13,250 nucleotides of DNA from JBOGEN01 sp050743265 (GCA_050743265.1 JBOGEN010000017.1:1-13250), one strand, 5' to 3'. Shown: positions 1 to 6,478, counted from the first letter of the stretch. The notes: a model not told the origin generated them from the sequence alone. Numbers and translations are program-made.

Positions 1-354
1 GGCTCGTGTGATCTGGTCGCGCAAGTCCTCCTCGTGGCTGCGAAGTTCCGCCAGATGCGCCTCTGCCTGCCGGAGTGCATGCCCGGCCTCAGTGAGGGCG
101 TACCGGCTGATGATTGCGTTGAGGTCAACACCGAGCAGGCCGGCCAGGGCCGCGGCCTCGTCAAGTCCCAAGGGCCGCATGCGAGCTGTCGGGTCGGTGC
201 CCCCCTTCTCGACCTTGGCCACCGTGGACTGCCGCCACGTCATGAACCCCCGCGAGGTCATGCGTTCGGCCAGGGCTGCCTGCGACCATCCCCGCGCGAC
301 GCGGGCCTCGGTGAGTGCGCGGGCGAACCTACGCTCTGGAGTATCATCCTTCAC
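1..354 (-). CDS. XRE-family HTH transcriptional regulator (C-terminus outside window)
   Basis: The reverse strand from GTG 354 stays open to the left edge, giving 118 codons without a stop. Residues about 8-80 form an XRE/Cro-C1 type helix-turn-helix: FARALTEARVARGWSQAALAERM followed by a recognition-helix stretch, STVAKVEKGGTDPT, and a hydrophobic ALAGLLGVDLNAII segment. Residues about 90-118 (LRQAEAHLAELRSHEEDLRDQI) look like the start of a coiled coil, probably for dimerisation. There is no Shine-Dalgarno before the GTG and no better in-frame start; a possible -35 TTGACT lies at 392-387 with a weak -10 near 369-364, which would put transcription start almost at the GTG, so the mRNA may be leaderless. 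It is divergent from the excisionase-like gene at 460 and is probably the repressor or switch controlling it. The family call is secure; the role as element repressor is inferred from position. Confidence 0.85.
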   Translation of the reverse strand, partial: MKDDTPERRFARALTEARVARGWSQAALAERMTSRGFMTWRQSTVAKVEKGGTDPTARMRPLGLDEAAALAGLLGVDLNAIISRYALTEAGHALRQAEAHLAELRSHEEDLRDQITRA

Positions 355-381
355 GCGAATGGACGCTAATGCCGTTGGGGG

Positions 382-411
382 TTCACAGTCAACCGATCCT
401 CGCGCTATTCT
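382..411 (+). promoter_or_regulatory. Predicted promoter for the excisionase-like gene
   Basis: TTCACA (382-387) and TATTCT (406-411) are separated by 18 bp, matching sigma-70-type boxes at five and four of six positions. The -10 box lies inside the palindrome at 407-421, so a bound regulator would block it. The same 110-bp interval also carries a possible minus-strand promoter for the XRE gene. This is prediction from sequence only. Confidence 0.4.
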
Positions 412-424
412 TCCCAAGAATTGC
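404..424. promoter_or_regulatory. Palindromic operator candidate between divergent regulator and excisionase genes
   Basis: ATTCTTCCCAAGAAT (407-421) is a perfect inverted repeat of 6-bp arms around CCC. Two further complementary pairs (404/424 and 405/423) lie outside one mismatch. It is A+T richer than its surroundings and overlaps the predicted -10 of the rightward promoter. An XRE-type repressor is encoded next to it, so it is the natural candidate binding site. Confidence 0.55.
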
Positions 425-459
425 ATGTGAAGGCTGAGAAGGATAGGGAGGGTCAGGGG

Positions 460-705
460 ATGAGTCTGCGTGCCGAGGACGAGATCACCGATGTCGTCAC
501 CACGGAAGAGGCCAGCGTGATCACGCGCGTCGCGCCGGGAACCCTGCGCTACTGGCGCAGCAAGGGTCAGGGGCCTCGCTGGTTCCGTGTCGGGGAGCGA
601 CGTGTGCTCTATCGACGCAGCGACCTTCTCGTATGGATGAAGGCGGCCTACATGGCCGCTAACGAGAACGCCACTCCGGAGCACGTACACGCCGTCGAGG
701 CGTGA
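460..705 (+). CDS. Excisionase-type helix-turn-helix protein (HTH_17/MerR-like)
   Basis: The 81-residue protein has the compact winged HTH typical of excisionase-family and HTH_17 proteins at residues about 12-60: TTEEASVITRVAPGTLRYWRS, then GPRWFRVGERRVLYRRSDLLVWM. The pattern 'GTLRYWRSKGQGPRWFRVG..VLYRRSDL.VWM' is characteristic of small DNA-binding proteins encoded beside rep and integrase genes in actinobacterial integrative elements. Start ATG 460 is chosen because GGGAGG (445-451) precedes it at good spacing; an in-frame TTG at 421 would lie inside the operator. It may direct excision or activate the operon downstream; which of the two cannot be told from sequence. Two hairpins follow its stop. 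Confidence 0.8.
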   Translation: MSLRAEDEITDVVTTEEASVITRVAPGTLRYWRSKGQGPRWFRVGERRVLYRRSDLLVWMKAAYMAANENATPEHVHAVEA

Positions 706-712
706 GGCCGAC

Positions 713-749
713 CGAGGGCCGGTAGCCCTCGCCCGCGACGAGGCGCGGG
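713..749 (+). terminator. Tandem hairpins downstream of the excisionase-like gene
   Basis: Two perfect GC-rich hairpins abut each other. CGAGGGC(713-719)/GCCCTCG(725-731) has a 5-nt loop, and CCCGCG(732-737)/CGCGGG(744-749) has a 6-nt loop. They begin 8 bp after the stop at 705. No U-tract follows, so this could be a U-less actinobacterial terminator, an attenuator, or an mRNA-stabilising structure. The rest of the gap to 865 shows nothing recognisable. Confidence 0.35.
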
Positions 750-865
750 TCATAGCGCCGCCGAGGCGCAGCACCTCGACCGCCGACACGGGGCGGGCCG
801 CGGAGGCAGCCCGTGGACACCCACTAACGACACGCGACCCGCGCCCGAGGCCTAGGGGGCGACCT

Positions 866-1180
866 ATGCCCGAGCACGCACCGAGCGGCCGATCCTCGCC
901 ACCCAAAACGAGGACCGACCGCTTCGACCACACCCGATATGGCGAGTCTGCCCCAGCGGCAGGCGGCACGCCACCACCCCGTGAGGATGCCGAGGTTGAC
1001 AAGCGGGCCAGGTTCACCGATCCGGCGCACGAGGCTGACTTCCGTGAGTGGCAGGCCGGGCTTGCACGTCGGGCGGAGACTACGCGCCGCCTGCCGCCTT
1101 TGGAGGACCGTGAAGCGGGGAGCGCGCTGGCGCGTAGTGACCCGTGGGTTCGGCCGCGCGGTGCGGGGCGTGCCCCGTGA
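866..1180 (+). CDS. Hypothetical protein, element operon
   Basis: I do not recognise this 104-residue protein. The N-terminal half is Pro/Ser/Arg-rich and probably disordered; the middle, around residues 48-70 (RFTDPAHEADFREWQAGLARRAE), is predicted amphipathic helix; the tail is again Pro/Arg/Gly-rich. ATG 866 has a G-rich ribosome-binding site (GGGGG at 855-859). Its stop (TGA 1178-1180) overlaps the proposed GTG start of the ATPase gene in a GTGA arrangement, which implies translational coupling and is the best argument that the frame is real. Short proteins of this kind often precede rep-type ATPase genes in actinobacterial elements, but I cannot assign a role. A non-coding reading of this stretch remains possible. 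Confidence 0.55.
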   Translation: MPEHAPSGRSSPPKTRTDRFDHTRYGESAPAAGGTPPPREDAEVDKRARFTDPAHEADFREWQAGLARRAETTRRLPPLEDREAGSALARSDPWVRPRGAGRAP

Positions 1181-2622
1181 ACCTCCCGATGCCGGAGCAG
1201 AACGCCATCGTCTACGTGGACGACGGGTACCCGGTGGAGGAGGCAGCGGCGACGTGGGGCGTGCCCGTGGATCGACTTCGTGTCCTCTTGAGCGTCCGCC
1301 AGGCTCCCGCCGACGTGCCAGCCGACGCGGCCACCAACAGTGCGGTGAGCGTGCCGGAACCTCGGCAAGACGAGGCCCCGACTGCGCAGCGGACAGCGGC
1401 GACAGAGGAGCCCACAGAGACCTGGCAGCCGATTGACCTCGCGCCCTACCTGCGCGGGGATCGCACCCGGCCGGAGCCGTCAGTGGGGCTGCGCCGCGCG
1501 GACGGGCTGCGGCTGCTCTACCCCGGCAAGGAGCACACCGTCATCGGGGAGATGGAGTCGGGCAAGTCGTGGTTCGCCTCCGCGTGCGCCGTGGCCGAAC
1601 TCACCCAGCGGCGGCACGTGGTCTACGTCCACTTCGAGGAGTCCGACCCGCTCGACACGGTGGAGCGCCTGAGGGCGCTCGGCGTCGGTGCCGACGACAT
1701 CCTCGCCCGGTTCCGGTTCGTCGGCCCGGAGGAGCCTGTCACCCCGGACGGGCTGGCGCGGCTGGTCGAGCCCGCGCCGAGCCTGGTGGTGCTCGACGGG
1801 GTGAACGAGGCGATGTCGCTGCACGGGCTCGGCATCCGAGACGAGGACGGGGCTGCCGCCTTCCGCCGCCTGCTGGTGCGCCCATTCATCCGGGCCGGGG
1901 CCGCCACGCTGGCCGCCGACCACGTGGTCAAGGACCGCGAGCGCCGCGACCGGAGCCCGCTCGGGTCCATCCACAAGGGCAACGGGCTGACGGGCTGCAT
2001 GGTGATGCTGGAGAACGTCGAGCCGTACGGGCGGGGGCTGCGGGGTCGCTCGCACGTGTTCGTCACCAAGGACCGGCCGGGCTACCTGCGTCGCCGAGGC
2101 CGCCCCATGAACCTGCCGGGCAAGACGTTCATGGGCGAGTTGGTCGTCGACGACACGCGTACCGTCGTCGGCTACCTCGACCTCACGCTGTGGGCTCCCC
2201 GTGAGGATGTGGCCGACGCCGAGCCGTCGCCCCACTCGGGCGAGGCCGTTGACGCGCATGTGCTCGACGTGGTGCGCGCCCTGCACGACGACGGGCAGCA
2301 GGTGAACACCCGGCGGGTGTACGCGAAGTCGAAGTTCGGCAAGGAGAAGACCGGCAGCGCCCTGGAGCGGCTGGTGCTCGACGGGCAGGTGTGCGAGACC
2401 TCCGGCACGCACGGCGCGCGCCTTTTCACCCTGCCGCCGGGGCCGTCCGTCCGTTCCTGCGTTCCGGCCCCTAAAGAGGGGGGCCGGGAACGGAACACAG
2501 GAACAGACGGGCCGGCCGTTCCCGGAACGTTCCCGGAACAGACGGGAACAGACGGAACGGTGCTCAGCCCCTTGCCCCCTCGTCCCGCCCTGACGACCCG
2601 GCGACAGAAAGGACGGTGGTGA
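1177..2622 (+). CDS. RepA-like AAA_25/RecA-fold ATPase, probable element replication protein
   Basis: This 481-residue protein carries a RecA/RepA-type ATPase core. Walker A is GEMESGKS at residues about 124-131, Walker B is LVVLDGVNE with the aspartate at about 207, and the later ADHVVKD and GSIHKGNGLTGC motifs are typical of the AAA_25 group that includes hexameric plasmid helicase RepA. A winged-helix-like region follows at about 358-420 (VDAHVLDVVRALHDDG...ALERLVLDGQVC). The last 60 residues are low-complexity, and the DNA there holds the GGAAC/GTTCC repeats. The first 90 residues hold a small HTH-like stretch (YPVEEAAATWGVPVDRLRVLL) and a linker. GTG 1177 is chosen for its GTGA overlap with the upstream stop; ATG 1189 is an alternative. 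It likely loads at or drives replication of the excised element. ATPase fold is secure; the replication role is inferred from family and context. Confidence 0.82.
   Translation: MNLPMPEQNAIVYVDDGYPVEEAAATWGVPVDRLRVLLSVRQAPADVPADAATNSAVSVPEPRQDEAPTAQRTAATEEPTETWQPIDLAPYLRGDRTRPEPSVGLRRADGLRLLYPGKEHTVIGEMESGKSWFASACAVAELTQRRHVVYVHFEESDPLDTVERLRALGVGADDILARFRFVGPEEPVTPDGLARLVEPAPSLVVLDGVNEAMSLHGLGIRDEDGAAAFRRLLVRPFIRAGAATLAADHVVKDRERRDRSPLGSIHKGNGLTGCMVMLENVEPYGRGLRGRSHVFVTKDRPGYLRRRGRPMNLPGKTFMGELVVDDTRTVVGYLDLTLWAPREDVADAEPSPHSGEAVDAHVLDVVRALHDDGQQVNTRRVYAKSKFGKEKTGSALERLVLDGQVCETSGTHGARLFTLPPGPSVRSCVPAPKEGGRERNTGTDGPAVPGTFPEQTGTDGTVLSPLPPRPALTTRRQKGRW
2453..2558 (+). repeat. GGAAC/GTTCC repeat array, candidate iterons or origin
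   Basis: Eleven copies of the pentamer GGAAC or its complement GTTCC start at 2453, 2461, 2487, 2492, 2500, 2518, 2524, 2529, 2535, 2545 and 2554. Within the array, GGAACAGACGG occurs three times (2500-2510, 2535-2545, 2545-2555), and the palindromic 11-mer GTTCCCGGAAC is tandemly repeated (2518-2528, 2529-2539). The last copies are spaced 9-10 bp, about one helical turn. The array lies in the 3' end of the putative replication ATPase gene, where the encoded tail is low-complexity. Iterons at or near rep genes are a known plasmid pattern; origin function here is inference. Confidence 0.55.
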
Positions 2623-2625
2623 CAG

Positions 2626-3072
2626 GTGACTGAGCCAGGGCACCCGTACGTACATCTCGGTTCCACACGACCAGACGACCGTGCCGCGCCCCGTCTCGGG
2701 GAGCCCGACATCCGCTTCCGTGTCGTCTCGGCAGGCCCGCTCACAGCCGAGGAGGCGGACACGCTCGTCTGCTCCTTCTGCGAGGGAGCGTGGACGGACG
2801 ACCTGCGCACACGCACCAGCAGCCGCACCGGGCGCACCGTGCGGGTGGCTCCGCTACGTCGTCGACGGGTGCGGGAGAGGTGCTCGCGGTGCCGACGCTC
2901 GTGGGTGCTGTGCGGTACCTGCGCGTGGACGGTCGGCACCGAGACCGAGCCGATCATCCGTGATCACCTGGCCGACCGGCTCGACGCCGACCTCGGCCTG
3001 GGCCGACTCGTCGGCCACTACCGAGCACACGTTGCCCGACGCTGCCGACCAGTGGCAGCGACCACCACCTAG
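2626..3072 (+). CDS. Cys-rich zinc-ribbon-like hypothetical protein
   Basis: The 148-residue product is not one I can name. Three CxxC pairs stand out: CSFC (49-52), CSRC (86-89) and CGTC (96-99), enough for one or two zinc sites, with a strongly basic Arg-rich stretch between the first two pairs that would suit nucleic-acid binding. The C-terminus (RDHLADRLDADLGLGRLVGHYRAH) is predicted helical. GTG 2626 begins 3 bp after the ATPase stop and is preceded by AAAGGA at 2607-2612, so it is co-transcribed and probably coupled. Position directly behind the replication ATPase suggests an accessory replication or transfer function, without direct support. Confidence 0.65.
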   Translation: MTEPGHPYVHLGSTRPDDRAAPRLGEPDIRFRVVSAGPLTAEEADTLVCSFCEGAWTDDLRTRTSSRTGRTVRVAPLRRRRVRERCSRCRRSWVLCGTCAWTVGTETEPIIRDHLADRLDADLGLGRLVGHYRAHVARRCRPVAATTT

Positions 3073-3085
3073 AAGGGAACGCCGA

Positions 3086-3838
3086 ATGGCTACCAACCGA
3101 GGGATCTACGTGGTCGGCGGTTTCGCTCGCCAGGAGCCTCACGGCCTGGACGTGGACACGCTCAACGGCCTGTCCCCGTTCAGCATCCACCCCGACCTGA
3201 CCCGGCAGAGCCCGGCCGCTGCCGAGGCCGCGCGGCGTCTGGCCGACACCATCAACAAGGCCGCCACCACTACCCGGTGGGGCGAGGGCACTCACCGGCG
3301 GTTCACCGAACCGCGCCGGGTGAGCCTAGAGCAGCACCGCGCCGCCTACGAGGACTTCCGCCGCGACTGGGCCAAGCGCACCGGCACGCTGAGCACCGAC
3401 ATCGTGGCCGCCTTCCGCGACTACGCCGATGCCCTGCACACCTCGCTCACACCGAGCCCGCCACGGGACTCAGCCGCCGTGGCCCTCCTCCGCGACGACC
3501 TCGCCGCCACCCTGGCCGACGCCGCCGAGCGCGAGCAGTCCATCCCCGAGGCGCTGGAGGCCTTCGCCGCACGGGGCGACCACGAGGCCGCCGTGGCCGC
3601 ATCCCCCTGGGGACGCACCGCCGTGCGCCGTGCAGCCAAGACAAGCCCCGAGGCCGTGGACGCCGCGTTGGACGCCACGTTGACCCGCCTCGCTCCCGAG
3701 CGAGGCCGGGGTGCCGTCGCTGAGGCCCTGAACGGCCTGGACGAGACCTGGCGCAACGCGGGCCTGACCCGATGGGCGCTCGACCACCGCAACGAGGCGG
3801 TGAATCGGGCAGCCCCCGAGCCCGAGCCAGAGCAGTAG
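3086..3838 (+). CDS. Hypothetical alpha-helical protein, last gene of element operon
   Basis: This 250-residue protein starts at ATG 3086 with AGAAGGGA (3071-3078) as a clear ribosome-binding site, 13 bp after the preceding stop. The first 40 residues contain GIYVVGGFARQEPHGLDVDTLNGLSPFSIHPDL; the rest is rich in Ala, Asp, Glu and Arg and predicted almost wholly helical. I see no catalytic motif, signal peptide or membrane segment, and do not recognise the family. Third-position G+C is high throughout, supporting real coding. It ends the rightward operon; the next gene is convergent. It could be a structural or regulatory element protein; no function is claimed. Confidence 0.65.
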   Translation: MATNRGIYVVGGFARQEPHGLDVDTLNGLSPFSIHPDLTRQSPAAAEAARRLADTINKAATTTRWGEGTHRRFTEPRRVSLEQHRAAYEDFRRDWAKRTGTLSTDIVAAFRDYADALHTSLTPSPPRDSAAVALLRDDLAATLADAAEREQSIPEALEAFAARGDHEAAVAASPWGRTAVRRAAKTSPEAVDAALDATLTRLAPERGRGAVAEALNGLDETWRNAGLTRWALDHRNEAVNRAAPEPEPEQ

Positions 3839-3850
3839 CGCCGGGCGGCC

Positions 3851-3939
3851 TTTGTCAACCAAATCGGTAGAGGTTGTCCAGGCCTGCGCGGACCTAACCG
3901 GGGGTCCGTGACTTTACGCGTGTGGGGCTGCTACCCCAC
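3851..3939. other. Structured gap between convergent genes, possible bidirectional terminator
   Basis: Three inverted repeats lie in this 103-bp gap. CAACC(3856-3860)/GGTTG(3872-3876), CGGACC(3889-3894)/GGTCCG(3903-3908) and GTGGGG(3922-3927)/CCCCAC(3934-3939) could fold on either strand. The last begins 2 bp beyond the stop of the minus-strand gene. No U-run follows any stem. Two convergent genes end here, so transcription termination is the simplest reading. Confidence 0.35.
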
Positions 3940-3941
3940 CC

Positions 3942-4481
3942 CTACGCCTCTGTGTCCCGTTCGGCCTCCTGCTGCGCCGCGAGCAACGCGGCATGAAAGA
4001 TGACGGCCTGAGGGTGCCCACGCTCGACCGCCTCGGCGGTGAAGGCACGGAACAGGGCCAAAATGTCCCGCCTCATCTGTCGATACGCGGTCAGCCCGTA
4101 CTGCTCCTCCACGGGCTCGACACGCACCCAGTCGATGTGTGCGATCCACTGGCTGATGTCGGACCGGTCTCTCCTCAACCGAACCAGACCCTGACCTGCC
4201 TCTGAGTCCCGTGGTGGCGACCACTTCTCGAGAAACTCACTGCAATGCATGGACCGGGGGTCGCCGCCACCGAAGAACTCCGTCAGCACACGAACGTGGA
4301 TCAGGAACGACTCCTTGCAGGCGTGGCGAACGACAACGTCCAACGAGCCATCGTCAACGTGTATGGGTAGCGCGGCGACTCGCTGGACGTGGCGCGACAC
4401 CATGCGTGCGGCGTCCTTCCACTCCTCCGTAGCGATGAGGTCGCCCTCATCCTTCCCCGGTGCCGCCACGAAACGCATCAT
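3942..4481 (-). CDS. Hypothetical protein, HEPN-like helical family suspected
   Basis: The product is 179 residues if it starts at ATG 4481 (an ATG-ATG pair); an in-frame extension to 4628 exists but would cross the intergenic repeat and overlap the neighbouring gene. No Shine-Dalgarno is visible. The sequence is helical, with the block HACKESFLIHVRVLTEFF, then FLEKWSPP, LRRDRSDISQWIAHIDWVRV and AVIFHAAL. This order resembles an uncharacterised family I know from other bacteria as 'FLIHxRNLxxFF...ADF...LxxxR..xxxxVAHL', sometimes thought HEPN-like, but the canonical RxxxxH catalytic motif is not clear here. It is preceded at 4517-4532 by the 16-bp repeat shared with the gene at 5074. Probably element cargo; function unknown. 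Confidence 0.6.
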   Translation of the reverse strand: MMRFVAAPGKDEGDLIATEEWKDAARMVSRHVQRVAALPIHVDDGSLDVVVRHACKESFLIHVRVLTEFFGGGDPRSMHCSEFLEKWSPPRDSEAGQGLVRLRRDRSDISQWIAHIDWVRVEPVEEQYGLTAYRQMRRDILALFRAFTAEAVERGHPQAVIFHAALLAAQQEAERDTEA

Positions 4482-4516
4482 GGACCGCGCCAAGGGCGCA
4501 TGACCACGACCGATCC

Positions 4517-4532
4517 CGGCGCGTCGGAGCCA
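4517..4532. repeat. 16-bp repeat, copy 1 (upstream of 4481 gene)
   Basis: CGGCGCGTCGGAGCCA occurs here and again, identical, at 5112-5127. This copy lies 36 bp upstream of the minus-strand start at 4481. On the plus strand the copy is followed by CCCGGGGGGG, and the second by a similar C/G-rich stretch. The position suggests a shared promoter or operator element. Confidence 0.6.
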
Positions 4533-4564
4533 CCCGGGGGGGGCGGAAGGGGCCGGACAGAGGG

Positions 4565-5074
4565 TTACGCGCCTTCGGCTCTTGGGGCGGCCGTGCGCTT
4601 GAGTTCTCCTGTCGCCGTGCGTTCCCAACGACGCCGCGCGTTATCCGTGAACTCGACGCTGAGGCCGACGTACTGGCCCTCGGCCGGACTGGCGTCCTCG
4701 TGTGTCCAGACCAGCCGGGCGCTCGGAGCCACGATCCCCGCCTCCTGCACGATGTTCCACGGCCCACCGGTCGTCACGTGCACGGTCACGTCCCAGATCG
4801 GCTCGTCGCTGCCGTTCTGCAGGACCGTGTGCCCAACCCAGCCGGTCGCACCGGCGGCCGAGACCGACTCGACTTCCTTCCACGCGGCCACCCGTACTGC
4901 CTGAGCTCGCTCGCGCTCCTTTGCGGCAGCCCGTGCGAGTCGCACGCTGCGGACCTCGCCGATGAAGCCGAGCGCCAGGGCCACGACGACAGCCCCGACC
5001 GTCCCAACGGCGGTGAGGTAGTCCACCCAGCCCGGCTCGACGGCGACGTTGACGGTCACGGGTCCGCACATCAT
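4565..5074 (-). CDS. Single-pass membrane protein of unknown function
   Basis: Starting at ATG 5074 (a second ATG follows at 5071), the product is 169 residues. A hydrophobic helix at about 18-40 (VDYLTAVGTVGAVVVALALGF) is followed by a basic/acidic helical linker (RLARAAAKERERAQAVRVAAWKEVE) and a beta-rich domain from about 72 onward: HTVLQNGSDEPIWDVTVHVTT, then LSVEFTDNARRRWERTATGEL. This organisation (N-terminal helix, then an immunoglobulin-like region ending in FTDxxxRRWxRxxxGxL) is common among uncharacterised actinobacterial proteins. No ribosome-binding site is seen. It is divergent from the small membrane-protein gene at 5144, with the 16-bp repeat between them. Function unknown; the frame itself is well supported. 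Confidence 0.68.
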   Translation of the reverse strand: MMCGPVTVNVAVEPGWVDYLTAVGTVGAVVVALALGFIGEVRSVRLARAAAKERERAQAVRVAAWKEVESVSAAGATGWVGHTVLQNGSDEPIWDVTVHVTTGGPWNIVQEAGIVAPSARLVWTHEDASPAEGQYVGLSVEFTDNARRRWERTATGELKRTAAPRAEGA

Positions 5075-5111
5075 GGCGGTGGCTACTGGCGCGGTCCACG
5101 ACCCGCCACAA

Positions 5112-5127
5112 CGGCGCGTCGGAGCCA
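5112..5127. repeat. 16-bp repeat, copy 2 (divergent intergenic region)
   Basis: This is the second exact copy of CGGCGCGTCGGAGCCA, 38 bp upstream of the minus-strand start at 5074 and 16 bp upstream of the plus-strand start at 5144. It is therefore placed to affect both divergent genes. It continues into a CCCTCGGG palindrome (5129-5136) that overlaps the ribosome-binding site of the plus-strand gene. Confidence 0.6.
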
Positions 5128-5143
5128 ACCCTCGGGGGATGCA

Positions 5144-5326
5144 GTGTCCGACGACTGGGCGGGGATCAGCGGCCTCATTTGGCTGGGCTCCATGTGGTCG
5201 CGGTGGTCATCGACGACCGACGGTCTCCGATGCAGGCGGCGGCTGTTCCTCTGGTGGGGCGCGGAGACCCTCATCCTGATCTTCGTCCTGTTCACCTACC
5301 CCGGCATAGCCCTCCATGAGCCGTGA
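5144..5326 (+). CDS. Small membrane protein
   Basis: A 60-residue frame opens at GTG 5144, with GGGGGA at 5134-5139 as a fitting ribosome-binding site. The sequence is Trp-rich at the start (DDWAGISGLIWLGSMWSRW), has an Arg cluster (RCRRR) that would face the cytoplasm, and ends in a strong hydrophobic helix, LFLWWGAETLILIFVLFTYP, at about 33-52. The stop overlaps a possible GTG at 5323 of the next frame (GTGA), pointing to an operon. I do not recognise a family. The frame remains open far upstream, but that part is antisense to the neighbouring minus-strand gene and is not counted. Confidence 0.5.
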   Translation: MSDDWAGISGLIWLGSMWSRWSSTTDGLRCRRRLFLWWGAETLILIFVLFTYPGIALHEP

Positions 5327-5430
5327 CGCGGGCGCTGATGTGTGGGTCGCAGCACCTTGGCGTGGCGTTCCACTGTCCGGTGGCCGCCTGCTGCATCCTG
5401 GCCGCTCCCGGCACGAACGGAGGAGCCGCC

Positions 5431-5664
5431 GTGGAGGAGTGGGACATCGACCCGCACACGTGGGCACTCGTCAGCCCGTACGTGAAGGGTCACAAATTCA
5501 CGCAGGAGGAGTGGCTGCGCGAGCAGTGGCCACCGTGCCCAGAGTGCGGGACGACTCTGTACGTCCGCCCGCTCAACGTGGACGACTGGGGGAGCGCGGA
5601 GCACTTCTACATCCCCGGCAAGGTGGAATGCCCGCGAGGCTGCGAGCCAGGGCGAGCCCGGTAG
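5431..5664 (+). CDS. Small zinc-ribbon-like protein
   Basis: The 77-residue product from GTG 5431 carries CPEC (36-39) and CPRGC (67-71), the four-cysteine arrangement of a zinc ribbon, plus a Trp-rich N-terminal half (EEWDIDPHTWALVSPYV...EEWLREQW). GTG 5431 is favoured because a strong GGAGGAG (5419-5425) lies 5 bp upstream. A longer version from GTG 5323 overlaps the previous stop and has coding-like third positions, adding 36 residues with four more cysteines, so the start is not settled. It follows the small membrane protein and is probably co-transcribed with it. Role unknown; small zinc ribbons of this kind are common in phages and integrative elements. Confidence 0.6.
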   Translation: MEEWDIDPHTWALVSPYVKGHKFTQEEWLREQWPPCPECGTTLYVRPLNVDDWGSAEHFYIPGKVECPRGCEPGRAR

Positions 5665-5778
5665 GAGCGGGACCCCTGACCTGGCTCTCGACGAGACTCT
5701 GAACTTGGCTTGGCGCGTGGCTGTATCAGCGCGTGGTCGGCGGACGGTGGTCGCCGCGCTCGGCACCGGGGGGGACCA

Positions 5779-6426
5779 TCACTCGAAGAATTGGCCGAAC
5801 AGCGGAAATCGGGCCAGTACCACTGACGTGCCGACCGGGAGCGTCGTGAATACGAGTCCGGCCAGGAGCAGCCCGACGCCAACGCGCTCGATCCGCAAAC
5901 CACCGATGGCCAGGTCTCGCCACTCCGCTCGGACCCAAGCGACCTGAGCAACACGGTTCTCACGCTCTCTCGCCAGCGCGTTCTCCAGGGCGTCTACGCG
6001 GCCCGACAGTGTGGTGACAATGGTCATCGTGCCACTGGCCGTCGAAGCGCCAGCCGCAGCTCCCGAGAGCCCCACATGCTGTGGTTTTCCGGAACGCGGG
6101 AACCACTGCCTGACCTTGGCAGTCACCACTCGCTGCACCGCGACAACCGCTGCACGAGAGGCCGCAGCAACCCTCCTCGCTTGCTGGCGGGCCCTCAGCC
6201 CTAGCCCATAGAGGCCGAGATCCCGTCGTGTTACGAGCAGACCCCACGCCAACGTGCCGAGTCCGGCGAGTTCCATGCTCAGGCCCAAGTAGCGCACGCG
6301 GTCAGGTCCCGTGTCCCCAACACGGATGCACACGACCCCGACCAGCACCGCCGCGACAGGCACTACCCCACGCCGTGGCCACTTGGGCGCAACCACGTCA
6401 GTATCCACCGCGTCCCCATCGGACAT
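5779..6426 (-). CDS. Membrane protein with three predicted helices and a coiled coil
   Basis: From ATG 6426 the product is 215 residues. Two hydrophobic helices come early, about 20-36 (VVPVAAVLVGVVCI) and 46-66 (LGLSMELAGLGTLAWGLLV), followed by a basic cytoplasmic-looking region (RARQQARRVAAASRAAV), a small-residue-rich stretch, a coiled-coil candidate at about 140-175 (LSGRVDALENALARERENRVAQVAWVRAEW) and a C-terminal helix at 182-204. The TTG at 6456 has GAGGA directly against it with no spacing, so ATG 6426 is preferred although it lacks a ribosome-binding site. I know no family for it. It lies downstream of the ASCH gene on the same strand (52 bp gap) and could be co-transcribed with it. 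Confidence 0.62.
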   Translation of the reverse strand: MSDGDAVDTDVVAPKWPRRGVVPVAAVLVGVVCIRVGDTGPDRVRYLGLSMELAGLGTLAWGLLVTRRDLGLYGLGLRARQQARRVAAASRAAVVAVQRVVTAKVRQWFPRSGKPQHVGLSGAAAGASTASGTMTIVTTLSGRVDALENALARERENRVAQVAWVRAEWRDLAIGGLRIERVGVGLLLAGLVFTTLPVGTSVVLARFPLFGQFFE

Positions 6427-6478
6427 GAGCGCGAACGTAGTGCGCCCACGGGTCAATCCTCGGGAGACGCGCGGGGAG

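Noticed and set aside
1480..2655. 391-codon open frame on the minus strand opposite the ATPase gene
   Set aside because: It is the antisense shadow of a gene with clear Walker motifs; such frames are common opposite high-GC coding DNA and this one has no ribosome-binding site or recognisable domain.
4536..4543. Run of eight G residues, possibly a phase-variable tract
   Set aside because: It lies between genes rather than in a coding frame or a promoter spacer that I can define; short G runs are expected in DNA of this composition.
4460..5143. 5' part of a long plus-strand frame ending at 5326
   Set aside because: It runs antisense through the membrane-protein gene at 5074-4565; only the last 61 codons, after a ribosome-binding site at 5134-5139, are credible.
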